Assembly (NCBI GenBank): GCA_025361385.1 | Contig: JANYAJ010000228.1 | Coordinates: 1 to 7,374 of the forward strand | Source of the DNA: Nitrospira sp. | GTDB lineage: Bacteria; Nitrospirota; Nitrospiria; Nitrospirales; Nitrospiraceae | Reading direction: 5' to 3' | DNA: 7,374 bases | Part shown: one piece after another, positions 1-5,714 of the stretch | Layout: the number at the start of each line of letters is the position of its first letter | Position numbering within the stretch: position 1 is the first letter of the stretch | Position numbers and translations under genes: made by a program | Notes under the pieces: model-generated | What the model was told of the DNA's origin: nothing | The model's database searches: none | The model's input: only the letters and a program-made list of their open reading frames with translations

Positions 1-634
1 CGCGCATCGTGACTCGACAGGAAGCGGAGGAGTGATCGGCCCTGGCGATGTGCAGTGGATGACCGCGGCCTCCGGCATCGTGCATGAAGAACTGCATGAA
101 CAAGAGTTTGCCGCACAGGGAGGTACGCTGGAAGGCATTCAGCTATGGGTCAATCTGCCGAAGGCCTTCAAGATGTCGACGCCTCGTTATCAAACGCTGG
201 TGAGCAGTGAGATTCCGACCGTGAAGCTCGGGGAGGGCGCCGGCCAGCTCCGCGTCATCGCCGGTGCATTTCGCGGCGTCAACGGTCCGGCCAAGACATT
301 CAGCCCAGTCCATCTGTACGATCTTCGGCTGACGGCAGGACATCGGACTGAGCTGACGCTGCCGGAGGGATTCAACACGTCGGTATTCGTGCTCCGCGGG
401 CAGGTCGTGATCAACGGGTCGCATACGGCTAAGGAAACCGAACTGGCTCTGTTCGGACAGACAGGCGAGCGAGTGGTGCTCGAGACCAAAGAGCCCGTGA
501 TCCTGCTCGTCCTCAGCGGCGAACCGATCGATGAACCGATCGCACGCTATGGTCCGTTCGTCATGAATACGCAGGAGGAGCTGGTCCAGGCGGTGAACGA
601 TTACCGGGCTGGCAGGATGGGACATTTGTCATGA
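1..634 (+). CDS. Pirin family protein, 5' end outside the window
   Basis: The reading frame is open from base 2, so the gene begins upstream; the GTG at 32 is an internal valine codon. Pirins are bicupin proteins with one metal ion in the N-terminal cupin; some act as quercetin dioxygenases, others as redox-sensitive regulators. Visible family signatures are GDVQWMTA followed by GIVHEE, which supplies a His and a Glu of the usual 3-His/1-Glu metal site. The other two His (the HPHRGFET-type motif) would lie upstream. The second cupin follows, with IQLWVNLP and the typical C-terminal GEPIDEP...YGPFVMNT...EEL signature. Its stop overlaps the start of the next gene (ATGA), indicating translational coupling. 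Family assignment is firm; catalytic or regulatory role cannot be told from the sequence. Confidence 0.93.
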   Translation, partial: AHRDSTGSGGVIGPGDVQWMTAASGIVHEELHEQEFAAQGGTLEGIQLWVNLPKAFKMSTPRYQTLVSSEIPTVKLGEGAGQLRVIAGAFRGVNGPAKTFSPVHLYDLRLTAGHRTELTLPEGFNTSVFVLRGQVVINGSHTAKETELALFGQTGERVVLETKEPVILLVLSGEPIDEPIARYGPFVMNTQEELVQAVNDYRAGRMGHLS

Positions 635-1290
635 CCGATCGGGCGCTTACGATCGAGGTCTATTCCGATGTGGTTTGCCCCTGGTGCTACGTCGGGAAGC
701 GCCGGCTGGAACGGGCGCTGGATCAAATCGACGACGGCGCACCGGCGCGCATCACTTGGCGGCCCTTTCAGTTGAATCCGACGATGCCGAAGGAAGGCCT
801 CGAACGCAGAGCCTATCTCGAAGCGAAGTTCGGAAGCTTGGATGCGTTTCGGCAGATGGAAGAGCAGGTCCTCGCTGCCGGCGCTGAGGAGCATATCGAC
901 TTTGCGTTCGACAAGATCGCGCGGACGCCCAATACCCTCTTGGCCCATCGGCTGATTTGGCATGCGGGACAACAGGGGTGCCAAAACGCCATGGTCGACT
1001 CGCTCTTCAAAGGCTACTTCGAAGAGGGTGCAGATATCGGCTCGCCATCCGTCCTTGCACAGTTGGCCGAACGCATTGGGCTCAAGGCCGAGCCATTTCT
1101 CGAAGGTCAGGATGGAACGGAAGAGGTGAAGGCTGAAGAATCGACGGGGCATCGGCTCGGTATTCGCAGCGTCCCCTATTTCCTGTTGAACGGGACCTAT
1201 GCGCTATCCGGCGCGCAGCCCCCCGATCGATTCATCTCGGTCTTTAAGAAGGTTGAAGTGGATCAACCGACACGAAAGGCAGGTGCGTAA
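631..1290 (+). CDS. DsbA/FrnE-family thioredoxin-fold oxidoreductase
   Basis: This 219-residue protein has the usual length and layout of FrnE-like DsbA-family proteins. The N-terminal strand IEVYSDVVCPWCYVGK carries a CPWC dithiol motif at residues 16-19. A helical insertion occupies roughly 50-165, and the thioredoxin fold resumes at GIRSVPYFLLNG with the expected cis-proline at P182. There is no signal peptide, so it is likely cytoplasmic. Known relatives include FrnE disulphide isomerases and 2-hydroxychromene-2-carboxylate isomerases; the intact CPWC pair favours thiol-disulphide or glutathione-linked chemistry. The ATG overlaps the pirin stop by four bases, and its own stop shares one base with the next ATG, so it belongs to one operon with its neighbours. 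The substrate is unknown. Confidence 0.92.
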   Translation: MTDRALTIEVYSDVVCPWCYVGKRRLERALDQIDDGAPARITWRPFQLNPTMPKEGLERRAYLEAKFGSLDAFRQMEEQVLAAGAEEHIDFAFDKIARTPNTLLAHRLIWHAGQQGCQNAMVDSLFKGYFEEGADIGSPSVLAQLAERIGLKAEPFLEGQDGTEEVKAEESTGHRLGIRSVPYFLLNGTYALSGAQPPDRFISVFKKVEVDQPTRKAGA

Positions 1291-1700
1291 TGGCCGTTCA
1301 GGTCTATGGCTGTAACCATATCGTGATCGAAGTGACCGACGCCAAGAAGGCCGTGAAGTTCTACTCCGATGTGTTCGGTCTAAAAATGTTGCGCGGCGGC
1401 GAGGGGGCTGCCTGGTGCAAGCTGGGCGAACATCAGTTCATGGCGATCTTTGAAGTGGAGAAACTACAACCGGACCGCGTGAAACACTTTGGCTTGATGG
1501 TTCGGGATGCGCGGCAGATTAAAGAAGTCAGAAAGAAGCTGACGCAGAAGTACAAATTAAAACTACACCCCGGTTTCCGCTGCGACTTCCGTGACCCCTG
1601 GGGGAACCGGATTCAAGTCGGCGATCTGAGCGACGAGTCGCTCGTCTGGCTCCTCCCCTACCAGGAGGTCCAGAAGGCCGGCATCACGTTCGGGAGGTGA
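1290..1700 (+). CDS. VOC-fold (glyoxalase/bleomycin-resistance type) protein
   Basis: A 136-residue single-unit VOC protein with two beta-alpha-beta-beta-beta modules. The first starts at NHIVIEVTD (H10) and continues with AVKFYSDVFGLKM. The second begins at RVKHFGLMV (H66) and ends in DPWGNRIQVGDL. H10 and H66 sit at standard metal-ligand positions. The Glu normally found in the closing strand (DPxGNxIE) is replaced by Gln109, so the metal site is either altered or uses Gln. The start is fixed by the one-base overlap with the preceding stop (TAATG) and an AGGCAGGTG-type ribosome binding site within the upstream gene. VOC proteins include isomerases, dioxygenases and resistance proteins; the reaction here cannot be assigned. 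Confidence 0.87.
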   Translation: MAVQVYGCNHIVIEVTDAKKAVKFYSDVFGLKMLRGGEGAAWCKLGEHQFMAIFEVEKLQPDRVKHFGLMVRDARQIKEVRKKLTQKYKLKLHPGFRCDFRDPWGNRIQVGDLSDESLVWLLPYQEVQKAGITFGR

Positions 1701-1704
1701 ACCC

Positions 1705-2151
1705 ATGAAAGCGCACTATCTCGGCCACGTCGTGTTCTATGTGAAAGATCTGCAACAGTCGCTTGCCTTCTATCGAGATCTGTTGGGCTTCAAGGAGGTT
1801 GGACGAATTTTCAACGGTGCGGCGGCAGCGCTGACCTCCGGACGAACCCATCACGAGCTGCTGTTGATTCAGGTCGGTGCTGCGCCTGGTCCGCTCGAAG
1901 GCCGCCGGCGCGGGCTCTATCACATCGGCATCAAGGTCGGCGACAGCCTGGAAGAGCTGCGCGCCGCGAAGCGAGAACTGGAACAAGCCGGTGTGCCGAT
2001 CGACGGCATGAGCGATCACACGGTGAGTCAGAGCCTCTATCTGCATGATCCCGATGGCAATGAAGTTGAAGTATACGTCGATGCGGATGAATCGTTGTGG
2101 AAGAACGATCCGGCGGCTGTGGTGTCGCCGATCAAGCCGCTGTACCTCTAA
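1705..2151 (+). CDS. VOC-fold protein, extradiol dioxygenase-like
   Basis: A 148-residue VOC protein. The first module opens with YLGHVVFYVKD (H8) and SLAFYRDLLGF. The second opens with GLYHIGIKV (H73) and closes with DPDGNEVEVYVD, giving E122. H8, H73 and E122 form the 2-His-1-carboxylate triad typical of extradiol ring-cleavage dioxygenases and related metal-dependent VOC enzymes. The HHELLLIQVG strand at 49-58 resembles small catechol-2,3-dioxygenase-like proteins. Extradiol enzymes are usually longer, with four modules, so a fosfomycin-resistance- or glyoxalase-like role remains possible. GGGAGG at 1692-1697, inside the end of the upstream gene, sits 7 bases before the ATG. It is the last gene of the pirin block. 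Proximity to a phenol-oxidising enzyme invites but does not prove an aromatic role. Confidence 0.88.
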   Translation: MKAHYLGHVVFYVKDLQQSLAFYRDLLGFKEVGRIFNGAAAALTSGRTHHELLLIQVGAAPGPLEGRRRGLYHIGIKVGDSLEELRAAKRELEQAGVPIDGMSDHTVSQSLYLHDPDGNEVEVYVDADESLWKNDPAAVVSPIKPLYL

Positions 2152-2412
2152 AGATCGATTGAGAAGAAGGGGAAGGAAGATGACGGATGGGGAATTACTG
2201 CAGCGCAATGGTCATGTGCCCCTTTCTGCCTTAGATCCAAGGGGGAACTGTTGCGTTTCTCCCCAATCTTCTTGTGAGGTTGTTCTCTAGGTGAGGGAAA
2301 TATCAGGCTTTGTACATGGCAAGGGTCTCGCATTATTACTTATGCAAAAAAGCATGTGGGGGCGGTGGCTATACGAATCAAGAGACGAGAGTCTCACAAC
2401 AAAGGGAGAACG
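2152..2412 (+). other. Intergenic region with a doubtful short ORF
   Basis: This is the longest gap in the window. It holds a possible 36-codon ORF at 2180-2290 (MTDGELLQRNGHVPL...), with AAGGGGA at 2167-2173 six bases before its ATG. The peptide matches no family I recognise and is cysteine-rich near its end, so it may be a chance ORF or a gene remnant. An inverted pair CCCCTT/AAGGGG (2219-2224 and 2239-2244) has a 14-base loop and no T run after it, so it is a poor intrinsic terminator. The promoter of the next gene is expected here; TTGTAC at 2310-2315 with TATTAC at 2334-2339 is the best but weak sigma70-like pair. Confidence 0.4.
2382..2395 (+). promoter_or_regulatory. Perfect hairpin with GNRA loop upstream of a ribosome binding site
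   Basis: GAGAC (2382-2386) pairs exactly with GTCTC (2391-2395) around the four-base loop GAGA, which fits the stable GNRA tetraloop class. It ends seven bases before the AGGGAG ribosome binding site of the secreted repeat protein, so it would lie in its 5' leader. A role in mRNA stability or translation, or as a DNA operator, is inference; a five-base stem can also occur by chance. Confidence 0.25.
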
Positions 2413-3336
2413 ATGATGCGCAAGACAATGGTTCTCGGTTCGATGGTCCTGAGTCTGTTGATGCTGGCCTCCTACGGGTTTGCCGACGAAGGAGGGAAAC
2501 CAGGAACACAAGCAACGCACATGAAAGTCGATGGGGTCGTCTCCAAAGTCGAATCAGGTTTAACCACTGTAAAGACATCCTGGGGATCGATGACTATCGC
2601 CTCCAAGGTCTCACCCAAGAACCTTGCAGTCGGTGAGGAAGTGGAAATGCAGGTCAATGAAAACAATGCGGTGATCGACGTCCACCGGAAGGGGGAGAAG
2701 GGTCATTCCCATCGGTTCGTGTCGGGCAACCTGACCTATACTTCTGGGGATCACAAGGAGATCAAGCTGTGGACGCCGGAGGGGGAGAAGGTGTTTGACG
2801 TACAAAGCGGACGATCCAAGATGTCGGCGTTCAAAGAGGGGGCACCCGTGACGGTCGAGCTGAACGAAGCCGGGAAAGTCATCGACATCCATCACTTCAC
2901 CGTGGAAATGAGCTTTGATGAGCACCCGCGCACAACGCCTGGCCATGTGATTCAGGTGAATGGAACGGTGACGAAGATCCAGTCCGGCCTCATCTATGTG
3001 AAGACCCCGACCGGGCAATACACCATCAGTGCCAAGACCGCCCCCGCCGATGCGGCGGTCGGTGATGAGGTGTCGCTCTGGATCAATGAAGAGAATATGG
3101 TCATCGACCATCACGGAAAAGAAAAGCACAAGGCAGGCACGCACCGGCTGATTTTCGGCAAGTTGATCTATACCGGTACGACGAAGAATCAGATCAAGCT
3201 TTCGACTCCTGAAGGAGAGAAAGTGTTCCCGCTGGAGCGGATGGAAGTGAAGACCAAGCCGATTGCTGAAGGGTCGAACATTGTGGTGGAGCTGAACGAA
3301 GAAGGAACTGTGATCGACCTGAGGAAGGCGCAATAA
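2413..3336 (+). CDS. Secreted four-repeat beta-rich protein of unknown function
   Basis: A 307-residue protein I do not recognise as a named family. It begins with a Sec signal peptide (MMRK, hydrophobic stretch 6-22, probable cut after GFA at 24), so it is periplasmic or extracellular. The mature part is a tandem duplication: residues 38-160 and 181-303 align throughout, sharing G-V-x-K-x-x-SGL, VGxEV, IKLxTPEGEKVF and VELNExGxVID. Each copy splits again into two modules of about 55 residues, all four ending in VID (VIDVH, VIDIH, VIDHH, VIDLR). Short His/Lys-rich linkers (GEKGHSHR, HHGKEKHKAGTHR) separate modules. This pattern suggests small beta-barrels with a possible metal-binding or polymer-binding use, which is speculative. 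The start is ATGATG; the second ATG (2416) is better spaced from AGGGAG (2403-2408), changing only one residue. An upstream ATG at 2356 lacks a ribosome binding site. Confidence 0.85.
   Translation: MMRKTMVLGSMVLSLLMLASYGFADEGGKPGTQATHMKVDGVVSKVESGLTTVKTSWGSMTIASKVSPKNLAVGEEVEMQVNENNAVIDVHRKGEKGHSHRFVSGNLTYTSGDHKEIKLWTPEGEKVFDVQSGRSKMSAFKEGAPVTVELNEAGKVIDIHHFTVEMSFDEHPRTTPGHVIQVNGTVTKIQSGLIYVKTPTGQYTISAKTAPADAAVGDEVSLWINEENMVIDHHGKEKHKAGTHRLIFGKLIYTGTTKNQIKLSTPEGEKVFPLERMEVKTKPIAEGSNIVVELNEEGTVIDLRKAQ
2524..3321 (+). repeat. Internal tandem duplication within the secreted protein gene
   Basis: Bases 2524-2892 and 2953-3321 encode two matching halves of equal length (123 codons each) separated by a 20-codon linker. 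The similarity is clear in protein (for example TPEGEKVF and VELNE in both) but the DNA has drifted, so this is an old duplication. Confidence 0.85.
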
Positions 3337-3374
3337 CCACGTCTGGCCAATGAGTTTGCAGGTGACAGAGGTCA

Positions 3375-3404
3375 TTGTTAGCTCGACGATGGCCCCTGTA
3401 CATT
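3375..3404 (+). promoter_or_regulatory. Possible sigma70-like promoter for the cytochrome c gene
   Basis: TTGTTA (3375-3380) and TACATT (3399-3404) each match four of six consensus positions with an 18-base spacer. They lie in the 148-base gap before the cytochrome c gene, where a promoter is plausible because no gene overlap ties it to its upstream neighbour. The match is weak. Confidence 0.2.
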
Positions 3405-3437
3405 TAAACAGTAGAGGTAGATATGTGGCGATTTATC

Positions 3438-3464
3438 GAGGCGCCGCGTGAATCGAGACGCCTC
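3438..3464 (+). other. Inverted repeat in the cytochrome c leader
   Basis: GAGGCG (3438-3443) and CGCCTC (3459-3464) are perfect reverse complements with a 15-base loop, 20 bases before the cytochrome c start. It could be a leader hairpin or an operator half-site pair. No T run follows, so it is not a convincing terminator for the upstream gene. Confidence 0.25.
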
Positions 3465-3484
3465 TGGCGAGGGAAAGGTCGATC

Positions 3485-3847
3485 ATGAAACAGGTTCTGG
3501 CGGGCGTGGTTATTGCGGCATTCATCATCTTGCCGTGGCGGACAGGGATGGGCAACGCAGTTGCGCATGCGGCCGGTGGAGATGTTCGGAAGGGCAAGGC
3601 TGTTTACGAGAAGAGCTGTGTGCTCTGTCACGGTCCCCAAGGTCGAGGAGACGGCCCTATCGGAAAAACCATCAATCCCCCTGCAGCCGATTTCACCAGT
3701 GCGGCGAGCAAGAAAAAAACCGATGCCGAATTGCTTGCTACGATCGAGACTGGCCGCCCGCCGACGGCGATGGTGGGCTGGAAGGGACAACTGTCGGAAG
3801 CCGAGATTCAGGATGTCCTGGCATATTTGAAGAGTCTGCGACAGTGA
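3485..3847 (+). CDS. Secreted monohaem cytochrome c
   Basis: A 120-residue class I-type cytochrome c. Residues 1-30 form a Sec signal peptide (MKQ, hydrophobic 4-17, probable cut after AHA near 29), so the protein works in the periplasm, where haem is attached by the cytochrome c maturation system. The haem site is CVLCH at 45-49 followed by GPQGRGDGP, typical of small c-type electron carriers. The likely distal ligand is M96 in TAMVGW, and the C-terminal helix is AEIQDVLAYLKSLR. AAAGG at 3474-3478 lies six bases before the ATG. It may shuttle electrons between periplasmic dehydrogenases and a terminal oxidase; the p-cresol methylhydroxylase-like enzyme encoded downstream is a candidate donor, by proximity only. 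Confidence 0.92.
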   Translation: MKQVLAGVVIAAFIILPWRTGMGNAVAHAAGGDVRKGKAVYEKSCVLCHGPQGRGDGPIGKTINPPAADFTSAASKKKTDAELLATIETGRPPTAMVGWKGQLSEAEIQDVLAYLKSLRQ

Positions 3848-3902
3848 TTCACGGGAAGACAGAGGCGTAACTCAACTAACAAATTCACCAAGAGGATCAC
3901 CC

Positions 3903-4139
3903 ATGGAAAAACCAGTCATTGCAGCCAAGCAGCCGGCCGTACTCACATTGGATCCTGGTACTTACCACTGGTGTCAATGCGGACGCTCGAAAACCCAACC
4001 GTTTTGCGACGGGTCGCACAAAGGTACCGGGATCACGCCGGTCGAGTTCTCACTGACGGAGAAAAAGCAAGTCGCCCTCTGTCAGTGTAAGCAGACCAAG
4101 ACCCCTCCCTTCTGCGACGGCACGCACAAGACGCTCTGA
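3903..4139 (+). CDS. Double-CDGSH iron-sulphur protein
   Basis: A 78-residue protein with two complete CDGSH-type [2Fe-2S] motifs: CQCGRSKTQPFCDGSH (C24, C26, C35, H39) and CQCKQTKTPPFCDGTH (C60, C62, C71, H75). Each gives the 3-Cys/1-His ligand set of the family. Two motifs in one chain resemble human CISD3 (Miner2) and many bacterial members, and would hold two clusters per monomer. There is no signal peptide, so it is cytoplasmic. AGAGGA at 3891-3896 sits six bases before the ATG. CDGSH proteins are small redox or cluster-transfer proteins. The next gene encodes an FAD/NAD(P)H reductase without its own iron-sulphur domain, so a reductase-acceptor pair is an attractive but unproven idea. 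Confidence 0.95.
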   Translation: MEKPVIAAKQPAVLTLDPGTYHWCQCGRSKTQPFCDGSHKGTGITPVEFSLTEKKQVALCQCKQTKTPPFCDGTHKTL

Positions 4140-4187
4140 GCTCCATGGTGGAATAGATCTGCGGCGCGCGACAAAAGAAGGTGAGCC

Positions 4188-4928
4188 ATGAGCGATGCGC
4201 TGAACGAGAACGAGTATACGGTCCCGCTGATCGAGCGACGGCTGGTGGCGGAGGGGACGATGGCGTTCCACTTCGAAAAGCCGGCGCAGTTTGTGTTCAC
4301 GCCGGGGCAATTCGTCGATCTCACGCTGCTTCGGCCATCCGAGACCGACGCAGCCGGCAATACCAGAACCTTTTCCATCGCGAGCGCGCCCGATGAAGAG
4401 ACCGTGATGGTGGCGACGCGGTTGCGCGATACGGCGTTCAAACGAGAAATGCAACGTTTACCGCTTGGCACAACCGTCCGGATGGAAGGGCCATTCGGTA
4501 AATTGATGCTGCATGCCGACCAGACTCGTCCTGCCGTGTTTCTGTCGGGCGGGATCGGGATTACGCCGTTCCGCAGCATGGTAGTCCATGCGGCGATGCA
4601 GCGATCGCCGCAGCGCCTGGTGCTGTTCTATTCCAACCGGCGGCCGGAAGATGCGGCATTTCTGGATGAACTGCAGGCCTTACAGGAGACGAATCCTCGC
4701 TACACGTTTGTGGGCACGATGACCGAGCCGGAGAAGTCTTCTCTGGTCTGGCAAGGCGAGACGGGATACATCAACGCGGCCGTGCTCTCCAAACATCTCG
4801 TGAATGTGGACAGGCCGATCTACTATGTGGTAGGCCCGCCCGGCATAGTGGGCGCGCTGCGGACCATGCTGAAAGAGGCCCATATCGACGATTCCGACGT
4901 TCGAACGGAAACGTTCGCAGGCTACTAA
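4188..4928 (+). CDS. FAD-dependent ferredoxin-NAD(P)H reductase-like protein
   Basis: A 246-residue cytoplasmic flavoprotein of the ferredoxin reductase superfamily. The N-terminal FAD barrel (about 8-105) has FTPGQFVDL and the FAD-binding RTFSIAS motif at 60-66, an RxYS variant with Phe for Tyr, then GPFG at 101-104. The NAD(P) domain (about 113-246) has the glycine-rich GGIGITPFRSM at 121-131, VGPPGIV at 215-221 and the C-terminal ETFAGY. No [2Fe-2S] plant-ferredoxin domain is fused, so a separate partner is needed. AAGGTGAG at 4178-4185 precedes the ATG. Its stop is 14 bases from the DoxX gene, indicating one operon. The partner might be the CDGSH protein 48 bases upstream or an outside ferredoxin; NADH versus NADPH preference cannot be read. 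Confidence 0.92.
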   Translation: MSDALNENEYTVPLIERRLVAEGTMAFHFEKPAQFVFTPGQFVDLTLLRPSETDAAGNTRTFSIASAPDEETVMVATRLRDTAFKREMQRLPLGTTVRMEGPFGKLMLHADQTRPAVFLSGGIGITPFRSMVVHAAMQRSPQRLVLFYSNRRPEDAAFLDELQALQETNPRYTFVGTMTEPEKSSLVWQGETGYINAAVLSKHLVNVDRPIYYVVGPPGIVGALRTMLKEAHIDDSDVRTETFAGY

Positions 4929-4942
4929 CCCAGGAGGAGCCT

Positions 4943-5332
4943 ATGCCGTCGTTCATGCGTCCGTATGCAAGTCAGACCTATGCCTTGATGCGCATCGTCA
5001 CCGGATTTTTGTTCCTCTGGCACGGCACTCAAAAACTCCTCAGTGTGCCGATGCCGCCCCCCCCGCAGATTCCTCCGTTCGTCATCGCCATCGCCGGGCC
5101 TATTGAGTTAGTCGGCGGTGCCCTCGTCATGATCGGTCTGTTCACCGGCTGGGCCGCCTTTCTTTGCAGCGGGCTCATGGCCTGTGCCTATTGGATGGCC
5201 CACGGCACGCAGGCGTTGCTCCCGATCCAGAACATGGGAGAACTGGCCGCGCTGTATTGCTTCGTGTTCTTGTACATCTCGTCTCACGGCTCCGGCATCT
5301 GGAGCGTGGACGCGGCTCGTGGGAAGGCTTAG
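4943..5332 (+). CDS. DoxX family membrane protein
   Basis: A 129-residue inner-membrane protein with four predicted helices at about 12-29, 46-66, 70-88 and 99-115. Family signatures are LMRIVTGFLFLWHGTQKL at 15-32, PIELVGGALVMIGLFTGWAA and the NMGELAALYCFVFLYIS segment. A proline-rich loop (VPMPPPPQIPP) joins helices 1 and 2 and is encoded partly by a run of eight C. DoxX-type proteins have been tied to quinone-linked redox complexes (the DoxD/DoxA thiosulphate:quinone oxidoreductase; a mycobacterial DoxX oxidoreductase complex), but most members have no assigned reaction. AGGAGG at 4932-4937 is five bases from the ATG. It lies between a reductase and the cytochrome subunit gene, 26 bases before the latter, so a membrane redox link is possible. 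Confidence 0.93.
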   Translation: MPSFMRPYASQTYALMRIVTGFLFLWHGTQKLLSVPMPPPPQIPPFVIAIAGPIELVGGALVMIGLFTGWAAFLCSGLMACAYWMAHGTQALLPIQNMGELAALYCFVFLYISSHGSGIWSVDAARGKA

Positions 5333-5358
5333 GTCAGACCGGACAGAGAGGAGGCCCT

Positions 5359-5700
5359 ATGAAAGGGACGACGGGAAAACGCAGGGTGCTCACGGTATGC
5401 CTGGCGGCGTTAGTAGTGGGCGCGAGTATGGCAGGTGTCGGATGGGCGGCGACTCAAGAGCCTTCCGCGCCAGGGTTCGTCTGGAAAGACGGCGCCGAAG
5501 TCTATGCCAAAGTCTGCGCATTTTGTCATGAAGCCAAGGTCGGGCCGACGATTCGCGGCCGCGGCCTTGACCCGACCTATATCACGTTCATGGTTCGACA
5601 CGGCAACCGGGCCATGCCGTCCTTCCGCGCAGCGGAAATCGACGACGAGTCGCTGGCGAAGGTGGCTGAGTATGTGTCGAAAGCAGCAGCCAACCAATAG
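5359..5700 (+). CDS. pchC: Cytochrome c subunit of p-cresol methylhydroxylase-like flavocytochrome
   Basis: A 113-residue secreted monohaem cytochrome c. Residues 1-30 are a signal peptide (KRR, hydrophobic 11-22, probable cut near GWA at 30). The haem site is CAFCH at 53-57; M86 in RAMPSF is the likely distal ligand. Order and spacing match PchC of P. putida as I remember it: VCxxCH, GPxxxGRGL, a YI...VRxGxRAMP stretch, then DDESLxxVAEYxS. In that enzyme PchC docks on the flavin subunit, takes its electrons, and its binding promotes covalent attachment of FAD. Translation from MKGTTG is set by GAGGAGG at 5348-5354; the frame is open further upstream but inside doxX. The following gene starts 15 bases after the stop and the flavin subunit gene is next, so the complex is probably co-expressed. 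Confidence 0.88.
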   Translation: MKGTTGKRRVLTVCLAALVVGASMAGVGWAATQEPSAPGFVWKDGAEVYAKVCAFCHEAKVGPTIRGRGLDPTYITFMVRHGNRAMPSFRAAEIDDESLAKVAEYVSKAAANQ

Positions 5701-5714
5701 GGAGGGCTCACGCC

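Noticed and set aside
32..634. GTG at 32 as the start of the pirin gene
   Set aside because: The frame is open to base 2 and the residues before it match the pirin core, so the true start is upstream of the window.
1684..2208. 174-codon ORF on the - strand
   Set aside because: It is antisense to the second VOC gene, whose metal triad and fold motifs show that the + strand codes.
2219..2244. Intrinsic terminator after the VOC block
   Set aside because: The stem is only six pairs with a 14-base loop and no T run follows.
2611..3375. 254-codon ORF on the - strand
   Set aside because: It is antisense to the secreted repeat protein, has low-complexity His/Leu/Arg-rich composition, no recognisable family and no ribosome binding site of note.
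3448..3870. 140-codon + strand ORF overlapping the cytochrome c gene
   Set aside because: The frame at 3485 has the signal peptide, CVLCH and Met ligand; the overlapping frame shows no family features.
4082..4579. 165-codon ORF on the - strand
   Set aside because: It is antisense to the CDGSH and reductase genes, both with clear cofactor motifs.
5164..5358. Upstream extension of the pchC-like gene into doxX
   Set aside because: The GAGGAGG site and signal peptide fix the start at 5359; the extension is an out-of-frame reading of doxX.
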